From Lelliottia nimipressuralis (GTDB lineage: Bacteria > Pseudomonadota > Gammaproteobacteria > Enterobacterales > Enterobacteriaceae): 64,000 bases of DNA. Position numbers and translations under genes: made by a program. Location of the stretch: the NCBI RefSeq assembly GCF_004402045.1, contig NZ_SOMG01000016.1, positions 1-64,000 on the forward strand. The letters run 5' to 3'. Of this stretch, positions 5,830 through 14,861 are shown piece after piece. Below the pieces are notes generated by a model that saw nothing but the letters and a program-made list of their open reading frames with translations, did no database searches and was not told the DNA's origin. Within the stretch, counting starts at the first letter, position 1. Each line of letters opens with the position of its first letter.

Positions 5830-8106
5830 ATGACAGTGAAATATAAAACGGTTATCACCAAAGCCGGTGCCGAAAAACTGGCTGCAGCAACCATCCCGAA
5901 CGGTAAGAAAGTCAATTTTACGGCGATGGCCGTGGGGGACGGTGGGGGCACATTGCCGGTGCCAAACGCAAACCAGACGAAACTCATCAATGAAGTCTGG
6001 CGTCATGCGCTGAATAAAATCAGCCAGGACAAAAAGAATAAAAACTATGTCGTGGCGGAGCTGCTGATCCCTCCTGAGGTCGGCGGTTTCTGGATGCGCG
6101 AGATGGGGCTGTATGACGATGCCGGGACGCTGATTGCGGTCGGGAATATGGCTGATAGTTACAAACCTGCACTTGCTGAAGGTTCGGGGCGTGCTCAAAC
6201 CTTACGCATGGTTATCATGGTGAGTGATATTGCTTCGGTTGAACTCTCTATTGACGCGTCAACGGTGATGGCGACGAAGGATTATGTCGACGAGAAGCTG
6301 ACGGAGCATGAGCAGTCGCGCCGCCATCCGGACGCCACGCTTACCGCAAAGGGCTTTACCCAATTAAGCAGTGCAACCGACAGCGTATCTGAGATATTCG
6401 CTGCAACACCGAAAGCGGTGAAGGCGGTTTACGATCTGGCAAACGCTAAGTATACGGCGGTGGATGCGACGACTGCACGCAAGGGGATTGTTCAACTTAG
6501 CAGTGCTACCGACAGTGTGTCTGAAGTGCTGGCGGCGACGCCGAAGGCGATAAAGAGCGTTAGTGATGACCTGGTAAAACTAAAAGATAGTCTTGGCACT
6601 GCATCAAAACTGAATATTGTTACATCCGCGATTGACTTAACGACGGGTCGCCTGCCAGTGGTCGGCTGGATGGGTCTGGGCGGTGTAAGAGATACGAAAG
6701 TAGCAGATGAAAATTTTGCTTCTTTTTGGCGTGATACCAGTATTGGAAAATCAGGTATTACCATCCCCTATGATGGTACCCCAACGATTTCATATCTTGC
6801 AGTAGATGGTGCCAATCAACATGCCTATGTAGGCCGGAAAAAGGGTAATGTTGATATTTCATGGGTAAAGCTCTATAGCGAATTTAATAAGCCGACATCT
6901 CAGGAGATATTCGGGACAACATCAGGCATAGGTGGAAGTGCAGACCTTAACACCTATACTGCTCCGGGTCTTTATTATCAACCTGCCAACGCTCAGGCAC
7001 AAACGGGTAAAAATTATCCTGAGGCGGTTGCGGGTTCACTTGAGGTTTATAAGCATGCAGGTATCACTCAAATTTATCGAATTTATAGTAACTCGCGGTC
7101 CTATATTCGTACCCTTTATAATGGAACATGGTCTGCCTGGTCAAAACAATACGATACTGCGAACAGACCTTCTGCAGATGATGTTGATTCGGTATCCGCC
7201 TCGAACGGAGGAACATTCAGGAAATTAGTTAGTTTTAGTGAAGGACTTGAGGTGCGAAGCCGTACGGGAATTACGAGCGGGAACGATGCAGCCAGTTTTG
7301 ACAGTGCTAATATGATTTTAAAATCTTGGTATGGCATTGGTTTTTATTCGACCTTGTTGGATTCAGTTGGTAAAGAAACTGGAATGACGGGCTACATCAA
7401 CACCCGTAATGGCCTTTTGCAAATGAAAGGGCAAATTATTCCCGGTGATTACGGCAACTTTGACGGGCGCTTTATCAAACTGTCTGGCAGTCAGAATATA
7501 ACGGGTACGTTGCGTAATTCAGATGAATATCAGTCAACGTCTGCCAATGGTTATCGTTCTGTTTACGGTAGTTATGGTACTTTCTGGCGAAATGATGGTT
7601 CTAATTTATACCTGATGATCACTAACTCGGGTGATCAGTATGGTGCATATAACAACCTCCGACCATTTGCTGTAAATCTGGCAACGGGTTATCCAACGAT
7701 GAGTAGATTGGCGTTAACTGATTATGCCAATTTTGATGCGCGTTATTACACTAAAAGCCAGTCAGACGCTGGTTATATGCCTAAAGTCTCTGCTTATACA
7801 AAAGCCGAAAGCGATGCGCGCTATAACCTGAAAAATGCAGCCAGTAAGGCAGCGAGCGGTTGGGAGAAGGATAACTCTACGGGCGTGATAAAGCAGTGGG
7901 GGGTGGCAACGCGTAGTGCTGATTCGACGCGTATTACCTTCCCAACGGCGTTTCCTAACGCCTGTCTCAGCGTGCAGTTAACCTTGCTTTTTACCAATGG
8001 GTTCCACGACCAAAATATTTACGTGCAAAACCCTGATAGATCAGGTTTCACCTACGTAGCGGGCAGTGGCGAAGTTAAAGCTTATTTTGAAGCGCGAGGC
8101 TATTAA
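5830..8106 (+). CDS. H: Tail fibre protein H (gpH), receptor-binding
   Basis: The 758-residue fibre has the conserved P2 gpH N-terminal attachment domain (MTVKYKTVITKAGAEKL..., PPEVGGFWMREMGLYDD) to about residue 150. Two near-copies of a collar repeat follow (LSSATDSVSEIFAATPKAVK and LSSATDSVSEVLAATPKAIK). A long variable shaft rich in Tyr, Ser and Asn comes next, then a C-terminal tip (VIKQWGVATRSADSTRITFP) of the QWG type common in enterobacterial fibres. The tip sets target specificity and folds with the help of the G protein. The drop in G+C from about 6580 on points to exchange of the distal module. No frame break is seen. Confidence 0.92.
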   Translation: MTVKYKTVITKAGAEKLAAATIPNGKKVNFTAMAVGDGGGTLPVPNANQTKLINEVWRHALNKISQDKKNKNYVVAELLIPPEVGGFWMREMGLYDDAGTLIAVGNMADSYKPALAEGSGRAQTLRMVIMVSDIASVELSIDASTVMATKDYVDEKLTEHEQSRRHPDATLTAKGFTQLSSATDSVSEIFAATPKAVKAVYDLANAKYTAVDATTARKGIVQLSSATDSVSEVLAATPKAIKSVSDDLVKLKDSLGTASKLNIVTSAIDLTTGRLPVVGWMGLGGVRDTKVADENFASFWRDTSIGKSGITIPYDGTPTISYLAVDGANQHAYVGRKKGNVDISWVKLYSEFNKPTSQEIFGTTSGIGGSADLNTYTAPGLYYQPANAQAQTGKNYPEAVAGSLEVYKHAGITQIYRIYSNSRSYIRTLYNGTWSAWSKQYDTANRPSADDVDSVSASNGGTFRKLVSFSEGLEVRSRTGITSGNDAASFDSANMILKSWYGIGFYSTLLDSVGKETGMTGYINTRNGLLQMKGQIIPGDYGNFDGRFIKLSGSQNITGTLRNSDEYQSTSANGYRSVYGSYGTFWRNDGSNLYLMITNSGDQYGAYNNLRPFAVNLATGYPTMSRLALTDYANFDARYYTKSQSDAGYMPKVSAYTKAESDARYNLKNAASKAASGWEKDNSTGVIKQWGVATRSADSTRITFPTAFPNACLSVQLTLLFTNGFHDQNIYVQNPDRSGFTYVAGSGEVKAYFEARGY

Positions 8107-8107
8107 T

Positions 8108-8530
8108 ATGAGTTATATATACTCTCCTGAAAACGGGGCTTTTTATAATGATGATCTGGAGGCTGATTATCGTTCCGCCCAAACGTGGCCGGATAATTAT
8201 GTCAGCGTGCTTGATGAAGACTATGTGTCGCTGATGGAGGGGCAAGCAGACGGGAAAATAATTATTCCAGATAAAAATGGCTATCCCGTATTAGCGGAAC
8301 CTCCCGCACCAACCTATGAAGAGCGCGTGAGCCAGGCAACGATGCAAAAAAACGCCTTAATGAAAACGGCAAGTGACATTATTACTCCACTTGAGGATGC
8401 AGCTGAACTCGGTATAGCTACCGACGAAGAGGCAGCCTCGCTTTTAGGCTGGAAGCGATACCGGGTCATGCTTAACCGGGTAGATGTGAGCGCCGCCCCG
8501 GACATTCAATGGCCCGCACTCCCTGCCTGA
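8108..8530 (+). CDS. G: Tail fibre assembly chaperone G (Tfa family)
   Basis: The 140-residue protein has the Tfa layout: an N-terminal part facing the fibre tip (MSYIYSPENGAFYNDDLEADY) and a C-terminal half with EERVSQATMQKNALMKTASDIITPLEDAAELGIATDEE-type helices, TSLLGWKRYRVMLNRVD-like sequence and a final WPALPA. It helps the H fibre trimerise. The ATG at 8108 directly follows the H stop. A strong terminator closes the operon. Confidence 0.92.
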   Translation: MSYIYSPENGAFYNDDLEADYRSAQTWPDNYVSVLDEDYVSLMEGQADGKIIIPDKNGYPVLAEPPAPTYEERVSQATMQKNALMKTASDIITPLEDAAELGIATDEEAASLLGWKRYRVMLNRVDVSAAPDIQWPALPA

Positions 8531-8534
8531 CCCC

Positions 8535-8559
8535 AAACCCTCCATCCGGAGGGTTTTTC
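8535..8559 (+). terminator. Rho-independent terminator after G
   Basis: Perfect 9-bp stem AAACCCTCC/GGAGGGTTT with an ATCC loop, ending in TTTTT. It ends the V-W-J-I-H-G operon before the FI operon. Confidence 0.9.
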
Positions 8560-8560
8560 G

Positions 8561-8654
8561 TTTGTTGTGTAATCCTTTCCCCAACCCCAATACGTCGCAT
8601 CAATCACGCACTCCACAGACAATAGCTTCACCACTAAACGAAGGAGTTAACCGG
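8561..8654 (+). promoter_or_regulatory. Probable late promoter of the FI operon (PF position)
   Basis: The interval between the G terminator and FI is where P2 has PF. It holds TTGTTGTGTAATCC at 8562-8575, close to the word upstream of V, about 93 bp before the FI start. A good ribosome site, AAGGAG (8641-8646), precedes ATG 8655. Activation by the Ogr protein at 14862 is inferred. Confidence 0.4.
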
Positions 8655-9848
8655 ATGGGCGACTATCACCACGGCGTGGAAGTCATCGAAATCAACGATG
8701 GCACGCGCACCATTTCCACCGTCTCGACGGCAATCATCGGCATGGTCTGTACGGCCAGCGATGCTGACGACAAGACATTCCCTTTAAACGAGCCTGTGCT
8801 CATTACCAACGTGCAAAATGCGATTGCGAAAGCCGGCAAGGCGGGGACGCTGTCCGCTTCTCTGCAGGCTATCGCTGACCAGTGCAAACCGGTTGTCGTT
8901 GTTGTGCGCGTGGCTGAAGGTATCGACGACCCGGAAGATCCGGAAGCGGCACAGAAAAAGACTATCTCCAACATCATCGGTACCACTGATGAAAACGGCA
9001 AATACACCGGTCTGAAGGCGCTTCTGACCGCGAAAACGGTGACCGGCGTTAAGCCGCGTATTCTCGGCGTACCGGGGCTGGATTCTCAGGAAGTAGCGAC
9101 TGCACTGGCCGCCATGTGCCAGAGCCTGCGCGCATTCGGCTATGTCAGCGCATGGGGTTGTAAAACCATTTCGGAAGCAATCGACTACCGCAAAAACTTC
9201 AGCCAGCGCGAGCTGATGGTTATCCATCCTGATTTTCTGGCTTGGGATACCACCACGAACGCAACGACAACGGCCTGGGCAACCGCCCGCGCGCTTGGCC
9301 TGCGCGCCAAAATCGACCAGACAATCGGCTGGCATAAAACCCTGTCAAACGTTGGCGTCAACGGTGTTACTGGCGTAAGCGCTTCTGTCTCCTGGGATCT
9401 TCAGGAACAGGCCACCGATGCGAACCTGCTTAACCAGGCTGGCGTCACCACGCTGATTCGCAACGACGGCTTCAAATTCTGGGGTAACCGTACCTGCTCA
9501 GACGATCCGTTATTCGTCTTTGAAAACTACACCCGTACCGCACAGGTGCTGGCCGATACCATGGCGGAAGCGCATGCGTGGGCGATGGATAAACCTATCA
9601 CCCCAACGCTTATCCGCGACATTGTTTCCGGTATTAACGCCAAGTTCCGCGAGCTGAAAACCAACGGCTATATCGTCGACGGTACCTGCTGGTATGACCC
9701 TGAATCGAACGATGCATCCACCCTGAAAGCGGGGAAACTGTATATCGATTACGACTACACCCCTGTCCCGCCGCTGGAAAACCTGACCCTGCGCCAGCGC
9801 ATCACCGATACCTATCTGGCAGACCTGTCAGATTCGGTTAATAGCTAA
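8655..9848 (+). CDS. FI: Tail sheath protein FI
   Basis: The 397-residue contractile sheath protein is close to the 396 residues of P2 FI. Family features include the start MGDYHHGVEVIEINDGTRTI, the conserved FWGNRTCSDDPLFVFENYTR block and a C-terminal YDYTPVPPLENLTLRQRITD. It contracts to drive the inner tube through the envelope. It opens the FI-FII-E-T-U-D operon. Confidence 0.95.
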   Translation: MGDYHHGVEVIEINDGTRTISTVSTAIIGMVCTASDADDKTFPLNEPVLITNVQNAIAKAGKAGTLSASLQAIADQCKPVVVVVRVAEGIDDPEDPEAAQKKTISNIIGTTDENGKYTGLKALLTAKTVTGVKPRILGVPGLDSQEVATALAAMCQSLRAFGYVSAWGCKTISEAIDYRKNFSQRELMVIHPDFLAWDTTTNATTTAWATARALGLRAKIDQTIGWHKTLSNVGVNGVTGVSASVSWDLQEQATDANLLNQAGVTTLIRNDGFKFWGNRTCSDDPLFVFENYTRTAQVLADTMAEAHAWAMDKPITPTLIRDIVSGINAKFRELKTNGYIVDGTCWYDPESNDASTLKAGKLYIDYDYTPVPPLENLTLRQRITDTYLADLSDSVNS

Positions 9849-9859
9849 GGAGCTGAAGC

Positions 9860-10378
9860 ATGGCGTTACCACGCAAACTTAAATACCTGAATATGTTCAA
9901 CGATGGCCTGAGCTATATGGGCGTTGTTGAGTCTGTCACCTTACCGAAGCTCACCCGCAAGCTGGAGAAGTATCGCGGTGGCGGTATGCCTGGCTCGGTC
10001 TCTATCGACCTCGGCCTGGACGATGATGCCCTGGCGCTGGAGTGGACCATTGGCGGTCTGCCGGACGTGGCGCTATGGGCGCAGTATGCCTCTCCGGGCG
10101 CGGACAGCGTGCCTCTGCGCTTTACCGGCTCTTTCCAGCGTGACGACACCGGCGAAATCTCCGCCGTCGAAATCGTCATGCGCGGCCGTCACAAAGAGTT
10201 TGATGGCGGTGAAAACAAGCAGGGCGAGAGCGGCACCACCAAGATGTCCACCGAGTGCGCTTACTACCAGCTGACCATCGATGGCAAAGAGATCGTCGAA
10301 ATCGACATCATCAACATGGTGCTGAAAGTCGACGGCGTCGATCGTCTGGCGGAACACCGTAAGGCGATTGGCCTGTAA
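9860..10378 (+). CDS. FII: Tail tube protein FII
   Basis: The 172-residue tube protein has the same length as P2 FII. MALPRKLKYLNMFNDGLSYMG at the start (one residue omitted from quotation is not implied) and the RKLEKYRGGGMPG loop are typical. It polymerises into the inner tube under the sheath. The ribosome site AAGGAGCTGAAGC lies just upstream, 11 bases after FI. Confidence 0.95.
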   Translation: MALPRKLKYLNMFNDGLSYMGVVESVTLPKLTRKLEKYRGGGMPGSVSIDLGLDDDALALEWTIGGLPDVALWAQYASPGADSVPLRFTGSFQRDDTGEISAVEIVMRGRHKEFDGGENKQGESGTTKMSTECAYYQLTIDGKEIVEIDIINMVLKVDGVDRLAEHRKAIGL

Positions 10379-10434
10379 CCCTTTAACCGGCCGGGACTAC
10401 CGGCCGGCAAGTTAACTTTCTGAAGAGTAACGAA

Positions 10435-10743
10435 ATGAACAATATCAACGAGACTGCCATGAACGAAAGTGAAAACCCACATATCGTCACGCTGGATAGC
10501 CCCGTTATGCGCGGCGAGCAAAAAATCGAAAAAGTGACCGTCGCAAAACCCAATGCGGGGACCCTGCGCGGGGTATCGCTGGCTTCGCTTGCGCAATCTG
10601 ACGTCGATGCGCTGATTAAGGTGCTGCCGCGAATGACCTCGCCGGCGCTGACCGAGCATGAGGTTGCGCGCCTGGATGCCTGCGATCTGCTCTCTTTTGC
10701 AGGTAAGGTGATCGGTTTTTTGTCACCGGCTTCGGCTCGCTGA
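10435..10743 (+). CDS. E: Tail assembly chaperone E
   Basis: The 102-residue short product of the E/E' pair contains the gpE core VTLDSPVMRGEQKIEKVTV and LPRMTSPALTEHEVARLDACD. It wraps the tape measure during tail assembly. The slippery TTTTTTG at 10716-10722 near its 3' end allows a -1 shift into E'. An ATG nine codons downstream (10459) is an alternative start. Confidence 0.93.
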   Translation: MNNINETAMNESENPHIVTLDSPVMRGEQKIEKVTVAKPNAGTLRGVSLASLAQSDVDALIKVLPRMTSPALTEHEVARLDACDLLSFAGKVIGFLSPASAR

Positions 10744-10895
10744 AATTTCCCGAAAAACTGTCGGTCGACGATCTGATGGCGGATATCGCGGTGATCTTTC
10801 ACTGGCCGCCGTCAGAACTGTACTCCCTGAGCGTGACCGAACTCCTCTTATGGCGCGAAAAAGCGCTGCAGCGAAGCGGAAACCACCATGAGTAA
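10435..10895 (+). CDS. E': E+E' tail assembly chaperone by -1 ribosomal frameshift
   Basis: A -1 shift on T-TTT-TTG (10716-10722) carries translation from E into an open frame. That frame reads VTGFGSLKFPEKLSVDDLMA and ends LQRSGNHHE with TAA at 10893-10895, overlapping the T start. The fused product is about 153 residues. The same slippery heptamer and layout are known for P2 E+E' and, in equivalent form, for most long-tailed phages. The ratio of the two products matters for tail assembly, so the intact shift site supports a working assembly line. Confidence 0.88.
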
Positions 10896-13167
10896 TAATG
10901 TCAGTCTTCAGGAGCTGCTTAAGGCAGTCGACCGGGCAACCCGACCGCTTAACGCTCTCCATAACGCCAGCCTCACCCTCGCGAGCGATATCCGCAATAC
11001 GCAGACGTCGCTGGGAGCGCTCGATGAGCAGGCGGGGCGTATTGACGGCTTCAGGAAAGCAAATGCCCGGCTCACCGTGACGGAGCAGTCGCTTGCCCGG
11101 GCGAAACAGCAGGCAGCGGCGCTGGCGGTGCAGCTTAAGAACACGCAAAACCCCACCCAGGTTCAGGCTGATGCGCTGTCCGCAGCCCGAAAATCGGCAG
11201 CCGACCTTAAGCTTGAGTACAACAGCCTGCGCTACTCGGTACAGCGCCAGCGCACCGAACTCGCCCAGGCGGGAATAAACACGCGCACGCTCTCGTCGGA
11301 TGAGCGTCGTTTACGCACCCACATCAGCGATAAAACGCTGCAGCTTAACCGACAGCGGGATGCGCTGGCCCGCGTCAACCAGCAGCAGGAGCGGCTGAGT
11401 ACCGTTCAGAATCGCTATGAGTCAGGCAAACGCGTGGCCGCGCGGGTACATCAGCTGGCTAATGCAGGCGTGGGCATGGCCAAAGCGGGCTTTGACCAGA
11501 CGTCCCGGTTTATGGCGCCTGGCATCAGTTTTGAAAAACAGATGTCGGCCATTCAGGCAAATCTTGGCCTGGAGAAGGGCGACGTCCGGCTTGAGGCCAT
11601 TCGCCAGCAGGCGCGGGAGGTTAGCGTCAGCGCCGGCGTACCTGCGGATACGGTTGTCCAGGCTCAGAACGAGCTGGCCCGTTCAGGCTATGACGCCGAT
11701 GGGCTGCTTGCGGCCACCGCGCCAGCGGTCAACCTCAGCCTGGCGGGGAATGTCGACGCGGCGAAAGCGGCCGATACGATCGCCAGCACGCAGGCCGCGT
11801 ATAACCTGGCGAATACGGATGCGGGGCGCATCGCAGACGTTCTTACGCGCGGTTTTACCTCTTCAAATACCACCCTCGCTGAGATGGAGGCCGCCGTCAC
11901 CTCCGCCGCGCCCGCTGCGGATGCTTTCGGTATGGGGCTTGAAGAGACCACCGCGCTGCTTGGCGTCCTGGCGGAAAAAGGGATGAAAGGTGCCGCCGCC
12001 GGGGATGCGCTCAGCGCGATGCTGCGCCATGTTCAGACTCCGGATGCCATAAAAGCCGCGGGGGTGCTGGCTTCCGCTGCGGGTGATGGATCGCTTGATG
12101 AAAAACGCCAGCAGCTGCAGGGGGCAAAGGGCAGTACCGCACTCGTGGCTTCCGTTCAGACCGATAATCTTGACGGCGATATCAGCCGGTTCCAGGCCGC
12201 GCTGAACGGGTTAAAGATTGATGTGTTTGATAAATCGGATGGCGCTTTGCGCAATCTGACCACTACCGCGACGGGGTGGGTCGGCACGCTTTCGCTTTGG
12301 GTAAACGCTAACCCTGAGCTGACGCAAACCCTGGTTAGCGTGATTATCGGCGCACAGGCATTTGCCGGCGTACTGGGCACCTTAGGGATGGTCGTCGCGC
12401 CGGTGTTGTCTGGCCTGAATCTGGTCATGACCGCCGCAGGAATGTTGGGAACGGTATTCAGCGTGGTGGGTGGTGCCATCATGACGGTGCTGGGCGCCCT
12501 TAGCTGGCCGGTTATTGCCCTTGGCGCGGCGATTGCCGCCGGTGCTTTGCTGATTTTTAAATACTGGGAGCCCATCAGCGCCTTCTTTGGTGGAGTGATT
12601 GAGGGGCTTTCTGCAGCCTTCGCGCCGCTGGGCGAGCTGTTCGCTCCGCTGTTACAGGCCTTTGGTTTCATCGCAGAAAAACTGGGCGGGATCTGGCAAT
12701 GGTTTACCGATCTTATTGCGCCGATCAAGGCGACGCAGGAAACGCTCGACAGCTGCAAAAATGTCGGCGTGGCGTTCGGTCAGGCGCTGGGCGATGCGCT
12801 GATGGCACCGCTTAATCTCTTTAACAGCCTGAGCGGCAAGGCCAGCTGGCTGTTGGAAAAACTCGGACTGATCAAAAACGAGTCGGGCAATCTCGACTCC
12901 GCTGCGGCAAAAGCCGACGTGGCATCCTCTCCTGCGGGCAGTTCGTATATTCCGGGGACGGGGACCTATGGCGGCTACCAGGGATATCAGCCAGCCCTCG
13001 CGACGGGAGGACGCTCTTACGTCGATCAGAGTAAAAGCGAATACAACATCACGCTGCAGGGGAGCACGGCCTCCGGAACGGATCTGACCCGTCAAATCCG
13101 GGAGGCAATAGAGAGCAGTGAACAGGATAAAGCGAGACGGCAGCAATCCAGCTTTTTGTATGTTTGA
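10888..13167 (+). CDS. T: Tail tape measure protein T
   Basis: The 759-residue protein sets tail length and sits inside the tube. It has an N-terminal helical coiled-coil region (to about 190), a P2 TMP core domain (ISFEKQMSAIQANLGLEKGD, then ARSGYDADGLLAAT and VTSAAPAADAFGMGLEET), two or three hydrophobic spans around residues 485-560, and a C-terminal part with glycine and tyrosine. It overlaps E' by 8 bases. The length is slightly below P2 T (815 residues), predicting a tail a little shorter than that of P2. Confidence 0.93.
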   Translation: MSNNVSLQELLKAVDRATRPLNALHNASLTLASDIRNTQTSLGALDEQAGRIDGFRKANARLTVTEQSLARAKQQAAALAVQLKNTQNPTQVQADALSAARKSAADLKLEYNSLRYSVQRQRTELAQAGINTRTLSSDERRLRTHISDKTLQLNRQRDALARVNQQQERLSTVQNRYESGKRVAARVHQLANAGVGMAKAGFDQTSRFMAPGISFEKQMSAIQANLGLEKGDVRLEAIRQQAREVSVSAGVPADTVVQAQNELARSGYDADGLLAATAPAVNLSLAGNVDAAKAADTIASTQAAYNLANTDAGRIADVLTRGFTSSNTTLAEMEAAVTSAAPAADAFGMGLEETTALLGVLAEKGMKGAAAGDALSAMLRHVQTPDAIKAAGVLASAAGDGSLDEKRQQLQGAKGSTALVASVQTDNLDGDISRFQAALNGLKIDVFDKSDGALRNLTTTATGWVGTLSLWVNANPELTQTLVSVIIGAQAFAGVLGTLGMVVAPVLSGLNLVMTAAGMLGTVFSVVGGAIMTVLGALSWPVIALGAAIAAGALLIFKYWEPISAFFGGVIEGLSAAFAPLGELFAPLLQAFGFIAEKLGGIWQWFTDLIAPIKATQETLDSCKNVGVAFGQALGDALMAPLNLFNSLSGKASWLLEKLGLIKNESGNLDSAAAKADVASSPAGSSYIPGTGTYGGYQGYQPALATGGRSYVDQSKSEYNITLQGSTASGTDLTRQIREAIESSEQDKARRQQSSFLYV

Positions 13168-13178
13168 GGAGAGAGAAA

Positions 13179-13643
13179 ATGTTAATGGTGCTGGGTCTGT
13201 TTGTCTTTGAACGACGAACCTTACCGTATCAGTCAATGCAATTTTCAAAGGACTACCGCTGGGTGTCCAACGAGCGCATCGGAAAACCCAAAGCCTGGCA
13301 GTATCTTGGCGAAGGCGAGACTTCTCATTTGCTTACAGGGACGCTCTATCCGGAAATCACCGGCGGGCGACTCTCCCTGAAGGCGATTGAGCTGATGGCG
13401 AATGAAGGGCGGGCGTGGCCGTTGATAGACGGCACCGGCATCATTCACGGCATGTTTGTCATTGAGAAAGTCACGCACACGCACACGGATTTTTACAGCG
13501 ATGGTGCCGCCCGAAAAATCGAGTTTACCCTGTCGCTAAAACGCGTGGACGAATCGCTGATGACGATGTTTGGCGACCTGAGAACGCAGGCCTCAGAGCT
13601 GGTGGAAAGCGCACGTAATAGCATTGGAGGGCTGGTGGGATGA
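13179..13643 (+). CDS. U: Tail protein U (gpU)
   Basis: The 154-residue gpU homologue has the family blocks LPYQSMQFSKDYRWVSNERI and GEGETSHLLTGTLYPEITGG. It probably caps the tail tube end. The start ATG 13179 follows GAGGAGAGAG; an in-frame ATG upstream overlaps T and is less likely. It overlaps D by 4 bases. Confidence 0.93.
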   Translation: MLMVLGLFVFERRTLPYQSMQFSKDYRWVSNERIGKPKAWQYLGEGETSHLLTGTLYPEITGGRLSLKAIELMANEGRAWPLIDGTGIIHGMFVIEKVTHTHTDFYSDGAARKIEFTLSLKRVDESLMTMFGDLRTQASELVESARNSIGGLVG

Positions 13644-14794
13644 TCGCTGAAATGAATATCCAGGCGGGTGGGAAAATCGCCCCTGATTTTATGCTTAAGC
13701 TTGACGATCGCGATATCACGCAAAATTTCAGCCATCGTCTTATCAGTTTGACCATGACCGACAAGCGTGGGCTGGAAGCCGATCAGCTGGATATTCAACT
13801 GGATGATTCCGACGGGCTGTTAGACCTGCCTGCCCGGGGGGCAACGCTCTCCTTATGGCTGGGATGGACGGGAACCCCGCTCGAGCTGAAAGGGAACTTT
13901 ACGGTCGATACCATTGAGTTTCGGGGGGCGCCGGACACGCTGACCATTCGGGGATGCAGCGCGGATTTTCGCGGAAAGCTAAACGTTCGGCGCGAACAGT
14001 CGTGGCATGACACGACGATCGGCGCGATCGTTAATACGATTGCTCAGCGTAACCAGTTGACCGCCAGCGTTGCGGCGGATCTTTCATCTAATGCTATTTC
14101 GCATATCGATCAGTCTCAGGAGACAGACGCGGCGTTTCTCACCCGCCTGGCCGAGCGTAACGGTGCCTTTGTTTCAATCAAAGCCGGCAAGGTTATTTTT
14201 ATGAAGGCGGGCCAGGCCGTGACGGCTGGCGGCACATCGATTCCCCTAATGATGATTGAACGCGGGGATGGCGATAAGCATCTTTTTTCCGTCGCTGACC
14301 GTGAAAATTACTCCGGCGTGACGGCCAAATGGCTGCAAACGCGCGACCCTAAAAAACAAAATACTCAATTGAGTATTTTTCGTTTGCCTGAGGGGCAGGC
14401 GACACAGGGACTGCCGCACCCGGATGCCGCTGCGCCGTTTGCGGGAGCCGGGGGCAAGGAACAGAAGCCGCAAGAGATGCTGGTGGGCTCTGCGGAGAAC
14501 GTATTTGAGCTCACCACGGTGTATGCCTCCGAAGAGCAGGCACTCAGGGCTGCGGAGGCGAAGTGGCGCGCGCTGCAGCGAGGTACGGTGAATTTTTCCA
14601 TCCAGCTGGCGCTGGGACGCGCCGATCTGTTCCCCGAGACGCCGGTGCTGGTCAACGGCTTTAAACGCGTTATTGACGAGCAGGCCTGGATCATCAGCGA
14701 GGTGGTTCATACCCTCAGCGGGAGTGGATATACCACGAAGCTGAACCTTGAGCTTAACGTCGCTGAGGAAAAATTTTCTGTCGACAGTGAGTAA
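13640..14794 (+). CDS. D: Baseplate hub protein D (gpD, T4 gp27-like)
   Basis: The 384-residue hub protein matches P2 gpD (387 residues). Blocks seen are LTMTDKRGLEADQLDIQLDD, SWHDTTIGAIVNTIAQRNQL and, in the C-terminal half, NYSGVTAKWLQTRDPKKQ. It joins the spike V to the tube. The gene overlaps U by 4 bases and ends the operon before ogr, as in P2. Confidence 0.94.
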   Translation: MIAEMNIQAGGKIAPDFMLKLDDRDITQNFSHRLISLTMTDKRGLEADQLDIQLDDSDGLLDLPARGATLSLWLGWTGTPLELKGNFTVDTIEFRGAPDTLTIRGCSADFRGKLNVRREQSWHDTTIGAIVNTIAQRNQLTASVAADLSSNAISHIDQSQETDAAFLTRLAERNGAFVSIKAGKVIFMKAGQAVTAGGTSIPLMMIERGDGDKHLFSVADRENYSGVTAKWLQTRDPKKQNTQLSIFRLPEGQATQGLPHPDAAAPFAGAGGKEQKPQEMLVGSAENVFELTTVYASEEQALRAAEAKWRALQRGTVNFSIQLALGRADLFPETPVLVNGFKRVIDEQAWIISEVVHTLSGSGYTTKLNLELNVAEEKFSVDSE

Positions 14795-14826
14795 TTCATT
14801 TGCCATTACGTTGTTTTTGAGTATTA

Positions 14827-14849
14827 TTGATTCACAAGTTGTGAATCAA
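14827..14849. promoter_or_regulatory. 10-bp palindrome upstream of ogr
   Basis: TTGATTCACA and TGTGAATCAA form a perfect 10-bp inverted repeat with a 3-base centre (AGT), 12 bases before the ogr start and 32 after the D stop. The symmetry and AT-rich flanks suggest a protein operator. A short mRNA hairpin near the ogr ribosome site (GGAGGGG) is the other reading. No second copy was noticed in the window. Confidence 0.6.
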
Positions 14850-14861
14850 ACGGAGGGGTAC

